Part shown: positions 40,009 through 47,341 of the stretch, one piece after another | Layout of the letters: the number at the start of each line of letters is the position of its first letter | How positions within the stretch are numbered: the first letter of the stretch is position 1 | Assembly: GCA_938028705.1 (NCBI GenBank) | Contig: CALIZI010000333.1 | Span: 1-50,740 of the forward strand | Direction of reading: 5' to 3' | Origin: an uncultured Saprospiraceae bacterium | GTDB lineage: Bacteria; Bacteroidota; Bacteroidia; Chitinophagales; Saprospiraceae | Length of the DNA stretch: 50,740 nucleotides | The notes under the pieces: generated by a model | Database searches by the model: none | The model's input: the letters and a program-made list of their open reading frames with translations, nothing else | Told to the model about the DNA's origin: nothing | Program-made: the position numbers and the translations under genes

Positions 40009-40350
40009 TTAGTATCTTCTGTTATAACCGCCGCCGCCTCGGTTGCCGCCGCCACCGCCACCGCGATAGCCACCACCGCCGCCGCCTCTGCCGCCTCGGT
40101 CTCTGTTTTCTCTAGGTTCGGCTTTCTTAACTACGATTGTTCTACCGTCCACTTCAGTGTCGTTCAAGCCGTTAATAGCGGCTTGACCTTCTTCGTCATT
40201 GGGCATTTCAACGAAGCCGAAGCCTTTGGATCTACCTGAGAATTTGTCATTGATGATTTTGACTGAATCTACCTCACCAAATTCCTCAAAGTGACTTCTT
40301 AGCTCGGATTCATTAGTGTCAAAGTTTAACTTTGCTACAAAAATGTTCAT
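40009..40350 (-). CDS. RRM-domain RNA-binding protein with Gly-rich tail
   Basis: A 113-residue protein with one RRM: RNP2 NIFVAKLNFD at the start and RNP1 RSKGFGFVEM (about residues 40-49), with TIVVKKAEPRE closing the fold. The C-terminal 30 residues are RGG/GGYRGG-type repeats. Such single-RRM proteins in Bacteroidota bind GU- or A-rich RNA and act as global post-transcriptional regulators (RbpA/RbpB type). A strong terminator follows. The GC-rich tail-coding part stands out from the AT-rich surroundings only because of its Gly codons. Confidence 0.92.
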   Translation of the reverse strand: MNIFVAKLNFDTNESELRSHFEEFGEVDSVKIINDKFSGRSKGFGFVEMPNDEEGQAAINGLNDTEVDGRTIVVKKAEPRENRDRGGRGGGGGGYRGGGGGGNRGGGGYNRRY

Positions 40351-40501
40351 ATAAAAAATTTAAAATAAAAAAATAGTGGCGAGTAAAAAATAAAGTGGAC
40401 ACCATATTAAAAACTCACACAACAAAACTATAACGGTAAAGATATAATAATAGTTCCCTGATCTCCGATTTTATTTAAATTTATTTTTTTTATGTAACAG
40501 A

Positions 40502-41839
40502 TTATCTTACAGCATGTACGATATTAGATAAAAATTTATTAAAATCAAAATCTCCAATACCACTCAAACCAAGCCGCACAATGACGAGATTTTGTGAAGG
40601 TACAATATATACGTACTGTCCTTGAAAACCTTGTGCGCCATAAGCCTCACGAGGTGCGTCGGGATATTGTCCGCCTGCATTGAGCCAGAAAAATGAACCG
40701 TAAATGCCCTCCGATTCAGTTGCGGGAGTGGCACTGTATTTTGCCCAACCTTCGGGTAGGATGCGCTCACCTTGCCACAACCCATCGTTGAGGTATAGCA
40801 AACCAAATTTTGCCCAATCTCGCGCAGTTGCAAAACAGTAAGAAGAACCTACAAAAGTACCCGAAGCATCTGGCTCCATGACCGCACTATTCATACCTAT
40901 TTTATGGAATAATTCTTTGTATGGAAATTGCCAATAATCGTTAATATCTTCAAACTGTCGTCGTTGCAAACCTGCGACAATATTGGTCGTACCGGATGAA
41001 TACAGAAACTTTTTATCCGGTGCTACCTCAGCTTTTGATTGAATAGAATGTTGGTACATATCTCCCTTTATAGTCAGCATTTTTGTGACATCACTTATCC
41101 AAAAATAATTCTCGCTCCACTTCAATCCGCTGCTCATTTGCAGGAGATTGTTCCAAGTGATTTTGGCGCGTTCATCACCTTGCCATTCGGGAATATCAAC
41201 CGACCTATTGATGTCTATCATCCCCTTTTGTACCATGACACCCGCAAGCGCACTCGTCACGCTTTTTGTCATGGACCAACCTAATAAAAGGCTGTTTTCG
41301 TCGATGCCTTCACCGTATTTTTCTCCTATGACTTGACCGTCTTTGACCACAATTACCGCTCGTGTTCGCTGTTTTTTGCCCGTAAACGCACCGTCAATTA
41401 TTTTTTTCAATGCTTGTTTATCATAGACAGGTTTTTCCGAAAAAATATTGTCAGAAAAAATATCGGATGTAATATTCGGATTAGTAACAGGACGATATTT
41501 TGTAGCTTGTATTTTTGCTATCGGATAATCTTTGGTGGCAATAGCACAGCCTAAACCCTCGCGATATACCGCCGTTATTTTGCCTCTCCCCAATAGCGAA
41601 GCTGTGACCGTCTTTTCAGCTTGATTTACTTTTACTTTTGCATATTTTACAAATGAATAATTGTTTTCATTAGCCATAATTGACTCAGCACTACGCCCTG
41701 CTATGAAGTGACACGAACACACCCGCTTGGCTGCCATACCTGTGATGATTTTGGGGACAGGCGTGAACAGGAAAAGTATCAATAAGATTATTAGAATAAT
41801 CGCTAATGAGATTCCAACAATTAAGAGTAATTTCTTCAT
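40502..41839 (-). CDS. Membrane-anchored serine hydrolase, class C beta-lactamase fold
   Basis: A 445-residue protein with an N-terminal helix (LLLIVGISLAIILIILLILFLF) as uncleaved anchor or signal. The beta-lactamase/transpeptidase-like domain has the nucleophile tetrad SMTK in LLLGWSMTKSVTSALAGVMV (near residues 190-195), and KFLYSSGTTNIVAGL, where YSS replaces the YxN motif. The end has QGFQGQYVYIVPSQNLVIVR. The family includes esterases, D-aminopeptidases and PBP4-like enzymes; true beta-lactamase activity is not implied. A CAAATGTA at 41844-41851 (minus-strand -7 box TACATTTG) is so near the ATG that the mRNA could be almost leaderless. Confidence 0.82.
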   Translation of the reverse strand: MKKLLLIVGISLAIILIILLILFLFTPVPKIITGMAAKRVCSCHFIAGRSAESIMANENNYSFVKYAKVKVNQAEKTVTASLLGRGKITAVYREGLGCAIATKDYPIAKIQATKYRPVTNPNITSDIFSDNIFSEKPVYDKQALKKIIDGAFTGKKQRTRAVIVVKDGQVIGEKYGEGIDENSLLLGWSMTKSVTSALAGVMVQKGMIDINRSVDIPEWQGDERAKITWNNLLQMSSGLKWSENYFWISDVTKMLTIKGDMYQHSIQSKAEVAPDKKFLYSSGTTNIVAGLQRRQFEDINDYWQFPYKELFHKIGMNSAVMEPDASGTFVGSSYCFATARDWAKFGLLYLNDGLWQGERILPEGWAKYSATPATESEGIYGSFFWLNAGGQYPDAPREAYGAQGFQGQYVYIVPSQNLVIVRLGLSGIGDFDFNKFLSNIVHAVR

Positions 41840-42534
41840 AGCTCAAATGTACAAAAATGTGGTGATTCGTTTATGAATTTGGCGGAACGTAAAACGATTT
41901 TATAAATCGTCAGGGGTACGATTCGTTTTTGTACCCAACTAATATTCTTGATTATAAATATTTTACGAATTTTAAATTAACTTCATAATAATATATTTGC
42001 ATTTAGAATGGGATATTTGTTCCGAATTTGGGCTAAAACTCGTCTGACATTTTCAAAAACTACCGATGACCTCATATTTTTCGACAAAGTTTAAATGTCT
42101 GACGAGTTTTAGCCCAAATTCAAACCCAATGCCGTCCATTATTGAATAAAAATTAAAAATGAGACATGGGTACAAAAACAAATCGCACCCAATCGTCAGA
42201 TAAAAACAGGTATCTGTGCAGAACGATTTGCAAAATCATTTTACGTTCCACAACATTCAAAATGTAAGACAAGCACCCGAAAGAACAACTGACAGCTATG
42301 GTATAATTTTAATAAAAAATCGAAATGTAAGAAGTAATGTGCGCTATGTTTTTTTAATAAAAAAGAAAAATTAAGAACTATTTTGTTGCAAATATTGTTT
42401 TGTTAGTGTAATTAATAATGGTACAATTAGTTTTAAAATTTTGTAAAAATAAGATTTACAACTTTAAATTTTGCAATGACAAAAAATTGACAATTTTTTG
42501 TTTTATTTCTTAAATTTCTCAAAAATTGATAATT
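41840..42534. other. Non-coding region with nested inverted repeats
   Basis: About 700 bases without a recognised gene. Most of it is a 366-base foldback structure (41884-42249, listed separately). The last 280 bases are AT-rich and must hold the promoter of the first micropeptide gene; TTGTAAAAAT and TAAATTTTG around 42441-42483 are imperfect box candidates. Confidence 0.6.
41884..42249. repeat. Nested foldback element (MITE-like)
   Basis: The outer arms 41884-41936 and 42168-42249 are imperfect reverse complements (GGAACGTAAAAYGATTTT at the tips, GATTYGTTTTTGTACCC at the inner ends; the right arm has about 30 extra bases). A second pair lies inside: 42024-42052 and 42093-42121, 29 bases with one mismatch, loop 40. 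No transposase or clear target-site duplication is visible. Confidence 0.7.
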
Positions 42535-42606
42535 ATGCTAAATCGAAGATTTAAAAGAAAGTACCTTGTTCCTGCACCGAATACTCCGGTAACTAAGCAA
42601 AAGTAA
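42535..42606 (+). CDS. 23-residue basic micropeptide, member 1
   Basis: A short ATG-to-TAA frame of 23 codons that aligns without gaps to two further frames downstream. Shared residues are RRFKR at 4-8, Tyr10, Pro13-Ala14, Asn16, TPVT at 17-20 and Lys23 (15 of 23 identical to member 2). It is strongly basic and has no hydrophobic segment, so it is neither a signal peptide nor a membrane toxin. It is not recognised as any known family. A hairpin structure followed by a T-run (42626-42728) separates it from the next two, so it may be its own transcript. Confidence 0.6.
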   Translation: MLNRRFKRKYLVPAPNTPVTKQK

Positions 42607-42625
42607 GGGCAAATTGACAATTTGT

Positions 42626-42728
42626 AACTTCCAAATCTCAATAACCAAATTCCAATTTAAGCATCTTCTTTGTCTTTATTGAAATTTGGTACTTAGAATT
42701 TGGAAGTTGCAAAAGGGCTAATTTTTTT
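42626..42728 (+). terminator. Imperfect hairpin with T-run after micropeptide 1
   Basis: The arms 42626-42636 (AACTTCCAAAT) and 42698-42708 (ATTTGGAAGTT) pair, with ACCAAAT/ATTTGGT pairing inside and a T7 tract at 42722-42728. It resembles the word-built palindromes elsewhere and can act as a terminator. Confidence 0.45.
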
Positions 42729-42833
42729 CTACCGAATTTTATTTGGCACAAAAAATAAAATTTGGTTGAAATTAAAAATAATGCAAAATGTAAGATTTTT
42801 ATTTTAAAATTATCAAAAAATTAAAATAAAATA

Positions 42834-42864
42834 TTGCATCATAATAAAACCCGTTGTATCTTTG
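42834..42864 (+). promoter_or_regulatory. Promoter of the micropeptide 2-3 unit
   Basis: TTG at 42834-42836, a 20-nt spacer and TATCTTTG at 42857-42864, an exact match to TAnnTTTG. The predicted start is near 42871, about 54 nt before the ATG at 42925. Confidence 0.7.
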
Positions 42865-42924
42865 CACTGTCTTAATGACAAACGAACTTCAATAGATTAT
42901 TTAATATTAAAAGGAATAAAAATC

Positions 42925-42996
42925 ATGTTTACAAGAAGATTTAAAAGAAGCTATACAGCACCGGCGGTAAATACGCCCGTTACAAGAAAGAAGTAA
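42925..42996 (+). CDS. 23-residue basic micropeptide, member 2
   Basis: A frame of 23 codons beginning MFTRRFKRSY and ending NTPVTRKK. Member 3 differs at eight bases, seven of them synonymous and one changing Thr17 to Ala. This pattern is expected only if the peptide is translated and selected. Six basic residues lie among the first eight to nine positions and at the C-terminus. It sits between a consensus promoter (42834-42864) and a strong terminator (43137-43170). The function is unknown; a nucleic-acid- or ribosome-binding peptide is one possibility (inference). Confidence 0.75.
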   Translation: MFTRRFKRSYTAPAVNTPVTRKK

Positions 42997-43035
42997 CAAG
43001 CGAAACAATATTTAATCACATAAAAAATCAAAATC

Positions 43036-43107
43036 ATGTTTACACGAAGATTTAAAAGAAGCTACACAGCACCCGCAGTAAATGCGCCTGTTACAAGAAA
43101 AAAATAA
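43036..43107 (+). CDS. 23-residue basic micropeptide, member 3
   Basis: A near-identical copy of member 2, starting 40 nt after its stop. The leader AAATCAAAATC before the ATG is similar in both, so the duplication included the ribosome-binding region. RRFKR at 4-8 and PVT at 18-20 are kept. It ends 29 nt before a strong intrinsic terminator, so members 2 and 3 form one short mRNA of about 300 nt. Confidence 0.75.
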   Translation: MFTRRFKRSYTAPAVNAPVTRKK

Positions 43108-43136
43108 GATTTTTCTTAGCTTCAAAAGCCAAAAGT

Positions 43137-43170
43137 AAAAAGGCTGTCCTTCACCGGACAGCCTTTTTTT
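43137..43170 (+). terminator. Strong intrinsic terminator of the micropeptide unit
   Basis: The stem AAAAAGGCTGTCC (43137-43149) pairs with GGACAGCCTTTTT (43156-43168) around a 6-nt loop, with seven Ts at 43164-43170. It is the clearest terminator in the window. Confidence 0.9.
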
Positions 43171-43537
43171 ATTGCCAAAAAGAATTTTTTTTATAAAAAA
43201 GCATGAAAAAATGGGAAAATTAAGCTGTTTTTGAGGGTAAAAATTGTTATAGTATGAATGTATTTTTTTCCTACTTATAAAGGGTTTGGAATAATTTATA
43301 GTACAAAATAAATGTCACAAAGTACGCAAAACTGACATTCCCCGCATCCTCAATTCTCCTACATTGCAAGTGTAATCAATGGTAATCATAATGTTTGGTT
43401 AGGTTTTCATGGTTATTTAACGATTTTTTATTTTGATACTTGGTTTATGGGGCGGGAACTGATACACGGTCGGTTCCCGTTTTTTTATGTAAGTATGTGA
43501 GATTTTATCTCTTGACGAACTATCCAATCATTTTACT
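43171..43537. other. Non-coding region with an unexplained terminator
   Basis: About 370 bases with no recognised gene. A hairpin CGGGAAC/GTTCCCG with T7 lies at 43453-43486, which suggests a short plus-strand transcript that starts somewhere in 43200-43440. No clear promoter was found. Confidence 0.45.
43453..43486 (+). terminator. Intrinsic terminator without an obvious gene
   Basis: The arms 43453-43459 and 43473-43479 (7 bp, 13-nt loop) are followed by seven Ts. It could end a small RNA, act as a second terminator for micropeptide transcripts, or block transcription into the antitoxin remnant. Confidence 0.55.
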
Positions 43538-43774
43538 TCATCCCGCAAATTTTGCCCTCATTTCACTCATAAATTCTTCATGTGACATGCCTTTACCAGC
43601 GTCCAACTCACTTATGGCACGATTGTATTTTTCCTGCTGTTACGGTGTAAAAGGTTGAATGTCTGATTCACCATTTTCAAAAGAAGCAATGATACCCTCC
43701 ACCATACTGACAAATGCCTCATTCGCATTGTCAATATAATTTTTAATCATTTGTTTTCTATCTACTACGGTCAT
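43538..43774 (-). pseudogene. Antitoxin-like small gene broken by one in-frame stop
   Basis: Reading on the minus strand from ATG 43774 gives 78 codons to TGA at 43540-43538, with a single TAA at codon 45 (43642-43640). Before it: NYIDNANEAFVSMVEGIIAS; after it: QQEKYNRAISELDAGKGMSH and EEFMSEMRAKFAG. The second half resembles RelB/addiction-module antitoxins (LDAGKGxSxEE). A one-base change to GAA would restore FTPEQQEKY. No toxin gene is next to it. The 44-residue N-terminal product could still be made. Confidence 0.65.
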
Positions 43775-43838
43775 AATTTTTATTTTTTATTAAAAATCAA
43801 TACAAATATAAGGTTTTCGGGGCAAAAAAACATACTTG

Positions 43839-45869
43839 CTATTTCACCTCAAAAGTCATCTTCTCCTTCCCAATCCCCGTCAAAGTTAACGATGTCCAAC
43901 CTTTTGGTAATTTCGTATCCAATTGAATAATCCCATCATCCGTAATATCCAATCCGCCGAAACCTGACAGTACGGCTTGCAACATCCCACCTGCGCCCGT
44001 CGCAAAATAAGGATTCGTGCCACCAGCCGTCTCTGAAATCACGCCGAATGGCGGCACTTTATTCGGTTCATAGCTCTTTGTGAATAATTCCCCTGCCTTT
44101 TCCGACTCACCAAAACGCGAGTACAAGACACTCAAAATCGCAGGACCCATAGCCGGACCATCCGGTGACATTCGCGGTTCGTAATAATCCAAATCGCGAC
44201 GAATAGCTGCCTCTTCTGTTACCATTTTCAAGGGATAAGCGAGGAGATTTACGTCAGCTTGTTTGATTTCTACGCCATCGTAAGTCCGATTTTCGCGGGT
44301 CGTGCCGTCAGGGAATTTCAGGATTGGAATATTGTCGGCAACGTGCGCCCAATCGGGATTTGGTTCAAGTCCTAATTCCTCTGCGGCTTGGGTGGCGTAT
44401 TGCAATGTGGTGATTGCCATGCCATTGGTGAAGGCATTATTATCAATGTTTTCTTCCCATTCATTCGCACCAATTACATTGTCGATATTGTACTGCCCTT
44501 TACCGATTCTATCTACGCGACTTGCCCAAAAATCCGCCGCTTCGCGTAGTAAGGGATAGCCCTTTTCACGCAGCCATTCCTTGTCTTTGGTGACTTGATA
44601 ATATTTCCAATTCGACCAAGCAATACAGCCCGTAATATGATGCTGAAACGGACCCGTCAATGCCCAAACGGGTGTATCTTCCGAGCCATCTCCGGCAGAT
44701 TCCCACGGGAACATCACGCCATCAAATCCATGTGAAAAGGCATTTTGTCGCGCCGCATCCATACGTTCAAAACGATAATTGAGCAAGGACTCCGCAATGT
44801 CGGGCTGCAAGAGTAAAATCGCCGGATACATCCACAACTCGGTATCCCAAAACACATGCCCGTTATAACCCAAACCCGACAAGCCCATCGGCGACAAACT
44901 ATATGCCGTACCCGCCCGCGCAAAGGAGTACAAATGATACATCGCAAAGCGAATATCGCGCTGCGCTTGGTCGTCACCTTCTACGATGATGTCGCTTTGC
45001 CAGAGCTTGTTCCATGCTTGTTGGTGGCGTTTGAGAAGGCGGTCTGTACCTTCGAGCATAGCGAATATCGTGAGTCGCTCGGCTTCATTGTGTGGGTCAT
45101 CGTAATGCTCTGTACTACAAGCAGATGCGACTAGACTAAAGGTATAAGTTTGCCCCGCTCGTAGCTTTTTGTAGAACTTCATCAGGTGCATATTATAGTC
45201 CCAATCTTCGTGTACGATGTCGGGGTCGCTGCCATGCGCTTCTTCAAAAATAAAGCTGTTGGATGCCGCCACAATATGCTTGCCCGAAGGACTCTCGCCC
45301 ACCGAAGTCATCAATGGAATTTTGACATGGGGACGGTCTATTTCGGCGTAATAATTTCGGACATCATTGAGGTGATTCGGGGCTTCGATGACGCTCATAG
45401 GGGTGATTTCGACGTTCTTTTTTGCGGTGATTTCTACTGTTGTGAGAGCTGTGTAAGGCAAGTGGCGGAGTGCCATCATGGTTGTCTTGACACTGACTTT
45501 ATCGCCTACATCGAAGGTGGTGGTCAGCGCAGCATTTTTCATGTCGAGTGTCTGTTTATAATCGGAAATATCGCGGATGCCGATGCGTCGCCTGTCCACA
45601 TCGAGATTCATGTTGACGTGGTTGAAGGTTTTGAGGATATTCGATACGCGACCTCTTTGGTAATAGTCATATACGCCGTTGAGTACCACGTCTTTGACAC
45701 GCATAGGTTCGGGTGAGGAGACGATGCCGACCATGCCGTTGGCTACGGTTACGCCGTAGTAATTGTTTGGGTCGATGTCGTCGGCTGTGATTTGCCATGT
45801 ATCGGTTTTTTGGGCGAAAATTGAAAGGGAGATTAGGGTGAGGATGAGTGTGAATAGTTGGTTTTTCAT
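43839..45869 (-). CDS. Secreted glycoside hydrolase family 65 protein
   Basis: A 676-residue protein from ATG 45869, giving the signal peptide KNQLFTLILTLISLSIFAQ. A longer frame to 45965 merely translates the palindromic repeat upstream. The (alpha/alpha)6 barrel has the GH65 signature GYNGHVFWDTELWMYPAILL, FPWESAGDGSEDTPVW and the general-acid region GANEWEENIDNNAFTNGMA (Glu near residue 470). GH65 enzymes are phosphorylases or hydrolases of alpha-glucosides; being exported and with HHITG rather than a clear phosphate site, a hydrolase of the ATHL1/PGGHG kind (glucosyl-galactosyl-hydroxylysine glucosidase) is likely but unproven. Confidence 0.82.
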   Translation of the reverse strand: MKNQLFTLILTLISLSIFAQKTDTWQITADDIDPNNYYGVTVANGMVGIVSSPEPMRVKDVVLNGVYDYYQRGRVSNILKTFNHVNMNLDVDRRRIGIRDISDYKQTLDMKNAALTTTFDVGDKVSVKTTMMALRHLPYTALTTVEITAKKNVEITPMSVIEAPNHLNDVRNYYAEIDRPHVKIPLMTSVGESPSGKHIVAASNSFIFEEAHGSDPDIVHEDWDYNMHLMKFYKKLRAGQTYTFSLVASACSTEHYDDPHNEAERLTIFAMLEGTDRLLKRHQQAWNKLWQSDIIVEGDDQAQRDIRFAMYHLYSFARAGTAYSLSPMGLSGLGYNGHVFWDTELWMYPAILLLQPDIAESLLNYRFERMDAARQNAFSHGFDGVMFPWESAGDGSEDTPVWALTGPFQHHITGCIAWSNWKYYQVTKDKEWLREKGYPLLREAADFWASRVDRIGKGQYNIDNVIGANEWEENIDNNAFTNGMAITTLQYATQAAEELGLEPNPDWAHVADNIPILKFPDGTTRENRTYDGVEIKQADVNLLAYPLKMVTEEAAIRRDLDYYEPRMSPDGPAMGPAILSVLYSRFGESEKAGELFTKSYEPNKVPPFGVISETAGGTNPYFATGAGGMLQAVLSGFGGLDITDDGIIQLDTKLPKGWTSLTLTGIGKEKMTFEVK

Positions 45870-45904
45870 TTCAAAAAAATAATTATAAAAATAATTTGGT
45901 ACAA

Positions 45905-45985
45905 CAACGTAGCGTAATGCCTCCGGCTTGCGCCGCATTAGTTTTGCGAGTAGTACGCGGCGCAAGCGAGACGCATTACGCTACG
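45905..45985. repeat. Dispersed palindrome, long copy upstream of the GH65 gene
   Basis: The arms CGTAGCGTAATGC...CTTGCGCCGC (about 45905-45933) and its complement (45957-45985) pair over 29 bases with about five mismatches. It shares GTAGCGTAATGYCTCYGGCTTGCG words with the palindrome at 29302-29390. It is much more GC-rich than its surroundings. Confidence 0.75.
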
Positions 45986-46051
45986 GACGCTATGTTTAAT
46001 TTGACATTAAAGATAATCAAATGAGAACACTTTTTGAAATAATTAGCGGGC

Positions 46052-47341
46052 TTATTGTTGGGGGATTTGGTCGCGTTTTTGGATGAGACGGAGGGTTTTG
46101 GCTTTGCCGTTTTTTGCATATTTGTTTTTTGGATTTATTAATAAAACTTCTTCAAATAATTTTAATGCGTCATTATACTCCTTTAATTCTATTAAAACAT
46201 AAGCCAAACCTGTCATTGCCACTACATTATTTGGAAATTGCTCAACCGCTTGTTCATAGATAGTTTTTGCAGCAGCATAATCGCCTTGTTTTTTTAAAAT
46301 TTCTGCCAAACCGGTCCTTGCCACCGCATCATTGGGAAATCGCTCAACCGCTTGTTCATAAATAGTTTTCGCAGCAGCATAATCGCCTTGCTTTTTTAAA
46401 ATTTCTGCCAAACCATTCCTTGCCACTACATCATTTGGAAATCGATCAACCGTTTGTTCGTAAATATTTCGTGCTGTATCATAATCTCTTTTCAGCATCA
46501 AAAGATTTGCCATCGCATTACGCGCTCTTGCATCATTATACCTATCTGTAGCTTGCTGATACATTGACAGTGCTTCATCATATTTATTAAAATAACGATA
46601 AACTCTACCTTGCGTTAATAAATTACTCAATGTATCTTTAAAATACGTTTTATATTTTTCCAATAATTCAAAAGCCGGTTCATACACCTGTATATCCGCA
46701 TAAGCATCTATCAGCGAAATAACAATGTCATTGGCAGTACGCAGTGGCGGATAATTGCTTTTTTCAGCATCTTCCAATTGGTGAGTTAGTAAATTAATGC
46801 GGAGTTTGATACGTTCATATTCCTTTGTATCAAGGTATTCTTCACCAAAATATTGGTCAAGGTCATCACCCGCTTCGGTTTCGGGAATATCGTCAAAATA
46901 AATATTCGCAAAGGCACGTTGCGAATAGACATCAGCAAATTGACGGTGGATGTTTTGCAAATTATGTTCATGCACCCAAAACAGTATAGGTGTGCGGAGT
47001 GCGTAGAGGGCTTCGCGCGAAGTATTGAGTTTGAATAGTAGATATTCTTCGGGTTTGGAGACGATAAATTCATCTAAATTATTAAAAATGAGGGCATCGG
47101 CTTTTTCGGCAGCACGGGTGACTTGGGCGGTATAAGTGAGGTCATGTTCTATGGGTAAAGTGGCGTAAAATAAGTCGATTTTTTTGTTACTGTTTTTGCC
47201 CAGTCGTTTGAGCGTTTCGTTGATTTCGGGAATGATACCCTGATGCTTGACCACTGCAAACAGAAAGCCACCGTTTTTCATTTCTGTCAGAAAACGGGCA
47301 ATATCACTGATATTTCGTTGATAATTGGTGGAAGTGGTCAT
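46052..47341 (-). CDS. TPR protein with STAND-associated N-terminal domain
   Basis: A 429-residue protein. The N-terminal 160 residues contain LFAVVKHQGIIPEINETLKR, ADALIFNNLDEFIV and FKLNTSREALYALRTPILFW with VHEHNLQNIHRQFADVYSQR. This last block resembles the N[LR]xREALxxLxxPLVFWLPE...APDFWSxR segment found in many STAND/TPR conflict proteins (recognised by eye). Residues 200-420 are TPRs. Two units are almost identical (AEILKKQGDYAAAKTIYEQA) because of an exact 102-bp periodicity (46241, 46343, 46445). Its ATG overlaps the stop of the ATPase gene (ATGA), so the two work together. Confidence 0.75.
   Translation of the reverse strand: MTTSTNYQRNISDIARFLTEMKNGGFLFAVVKHQGIIPEINETLKRLGKNSNKKIDLFYATLPIEHDLTYTAQVTRAAEKADALIFNNLDEFIVSKPEEYLLFKLNTSREALYALRTPILFWVHEHNLQNIHRQFADVYSQRAFANIYFDDIPETEAGDDLDQYFGEEYLDTKEYERIKLRINLLTHQLEDAEKSNYPPLRTANDIVISLIDAYADIQVYEPAFELLEKYKTYFKDTLSNLLTQGRVYRYFNKYDEALSMYQQATDRYNDARARNAMANLLMLKRDYDTARNIYEQTVDRFPNDVVARNGLAEILKKQGDYAAAKTIYEQAVERFPNDAVARTGLAEILKKQGDYAAAKTIYEQAVEQFPNNVVAMTGLAYVLIELKEYNDALKLFEEVLLINPKNKYAKNGKAKTLRLIQKRDQIPQQ
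46241..46447 (-). repeat. 102-bp tandem repeats coding TPR units
   Basis: Starts at 46241, 46343 and 46445 show a register of exactly 102 bases (34 residues, one TPR). The first two units are nearly identical in DNA, which indicates recent expansion. Confidence 0.8.

Noticed and set aside
40502-41839. Antibiotic-resistance beta-lactamase
   Set aside because: The YxN motif is not canonical and the protein is membrane-anchored with family features of esterase/PBP4-like hydrolases, so resistance cannot be inferred.
45870-45965. N-terminal extension of the GH65 protein by 32 residues
   Set aside because: It translates the dispersed palindrome and would hide an otherwise good signal peptide that starts at 45869.
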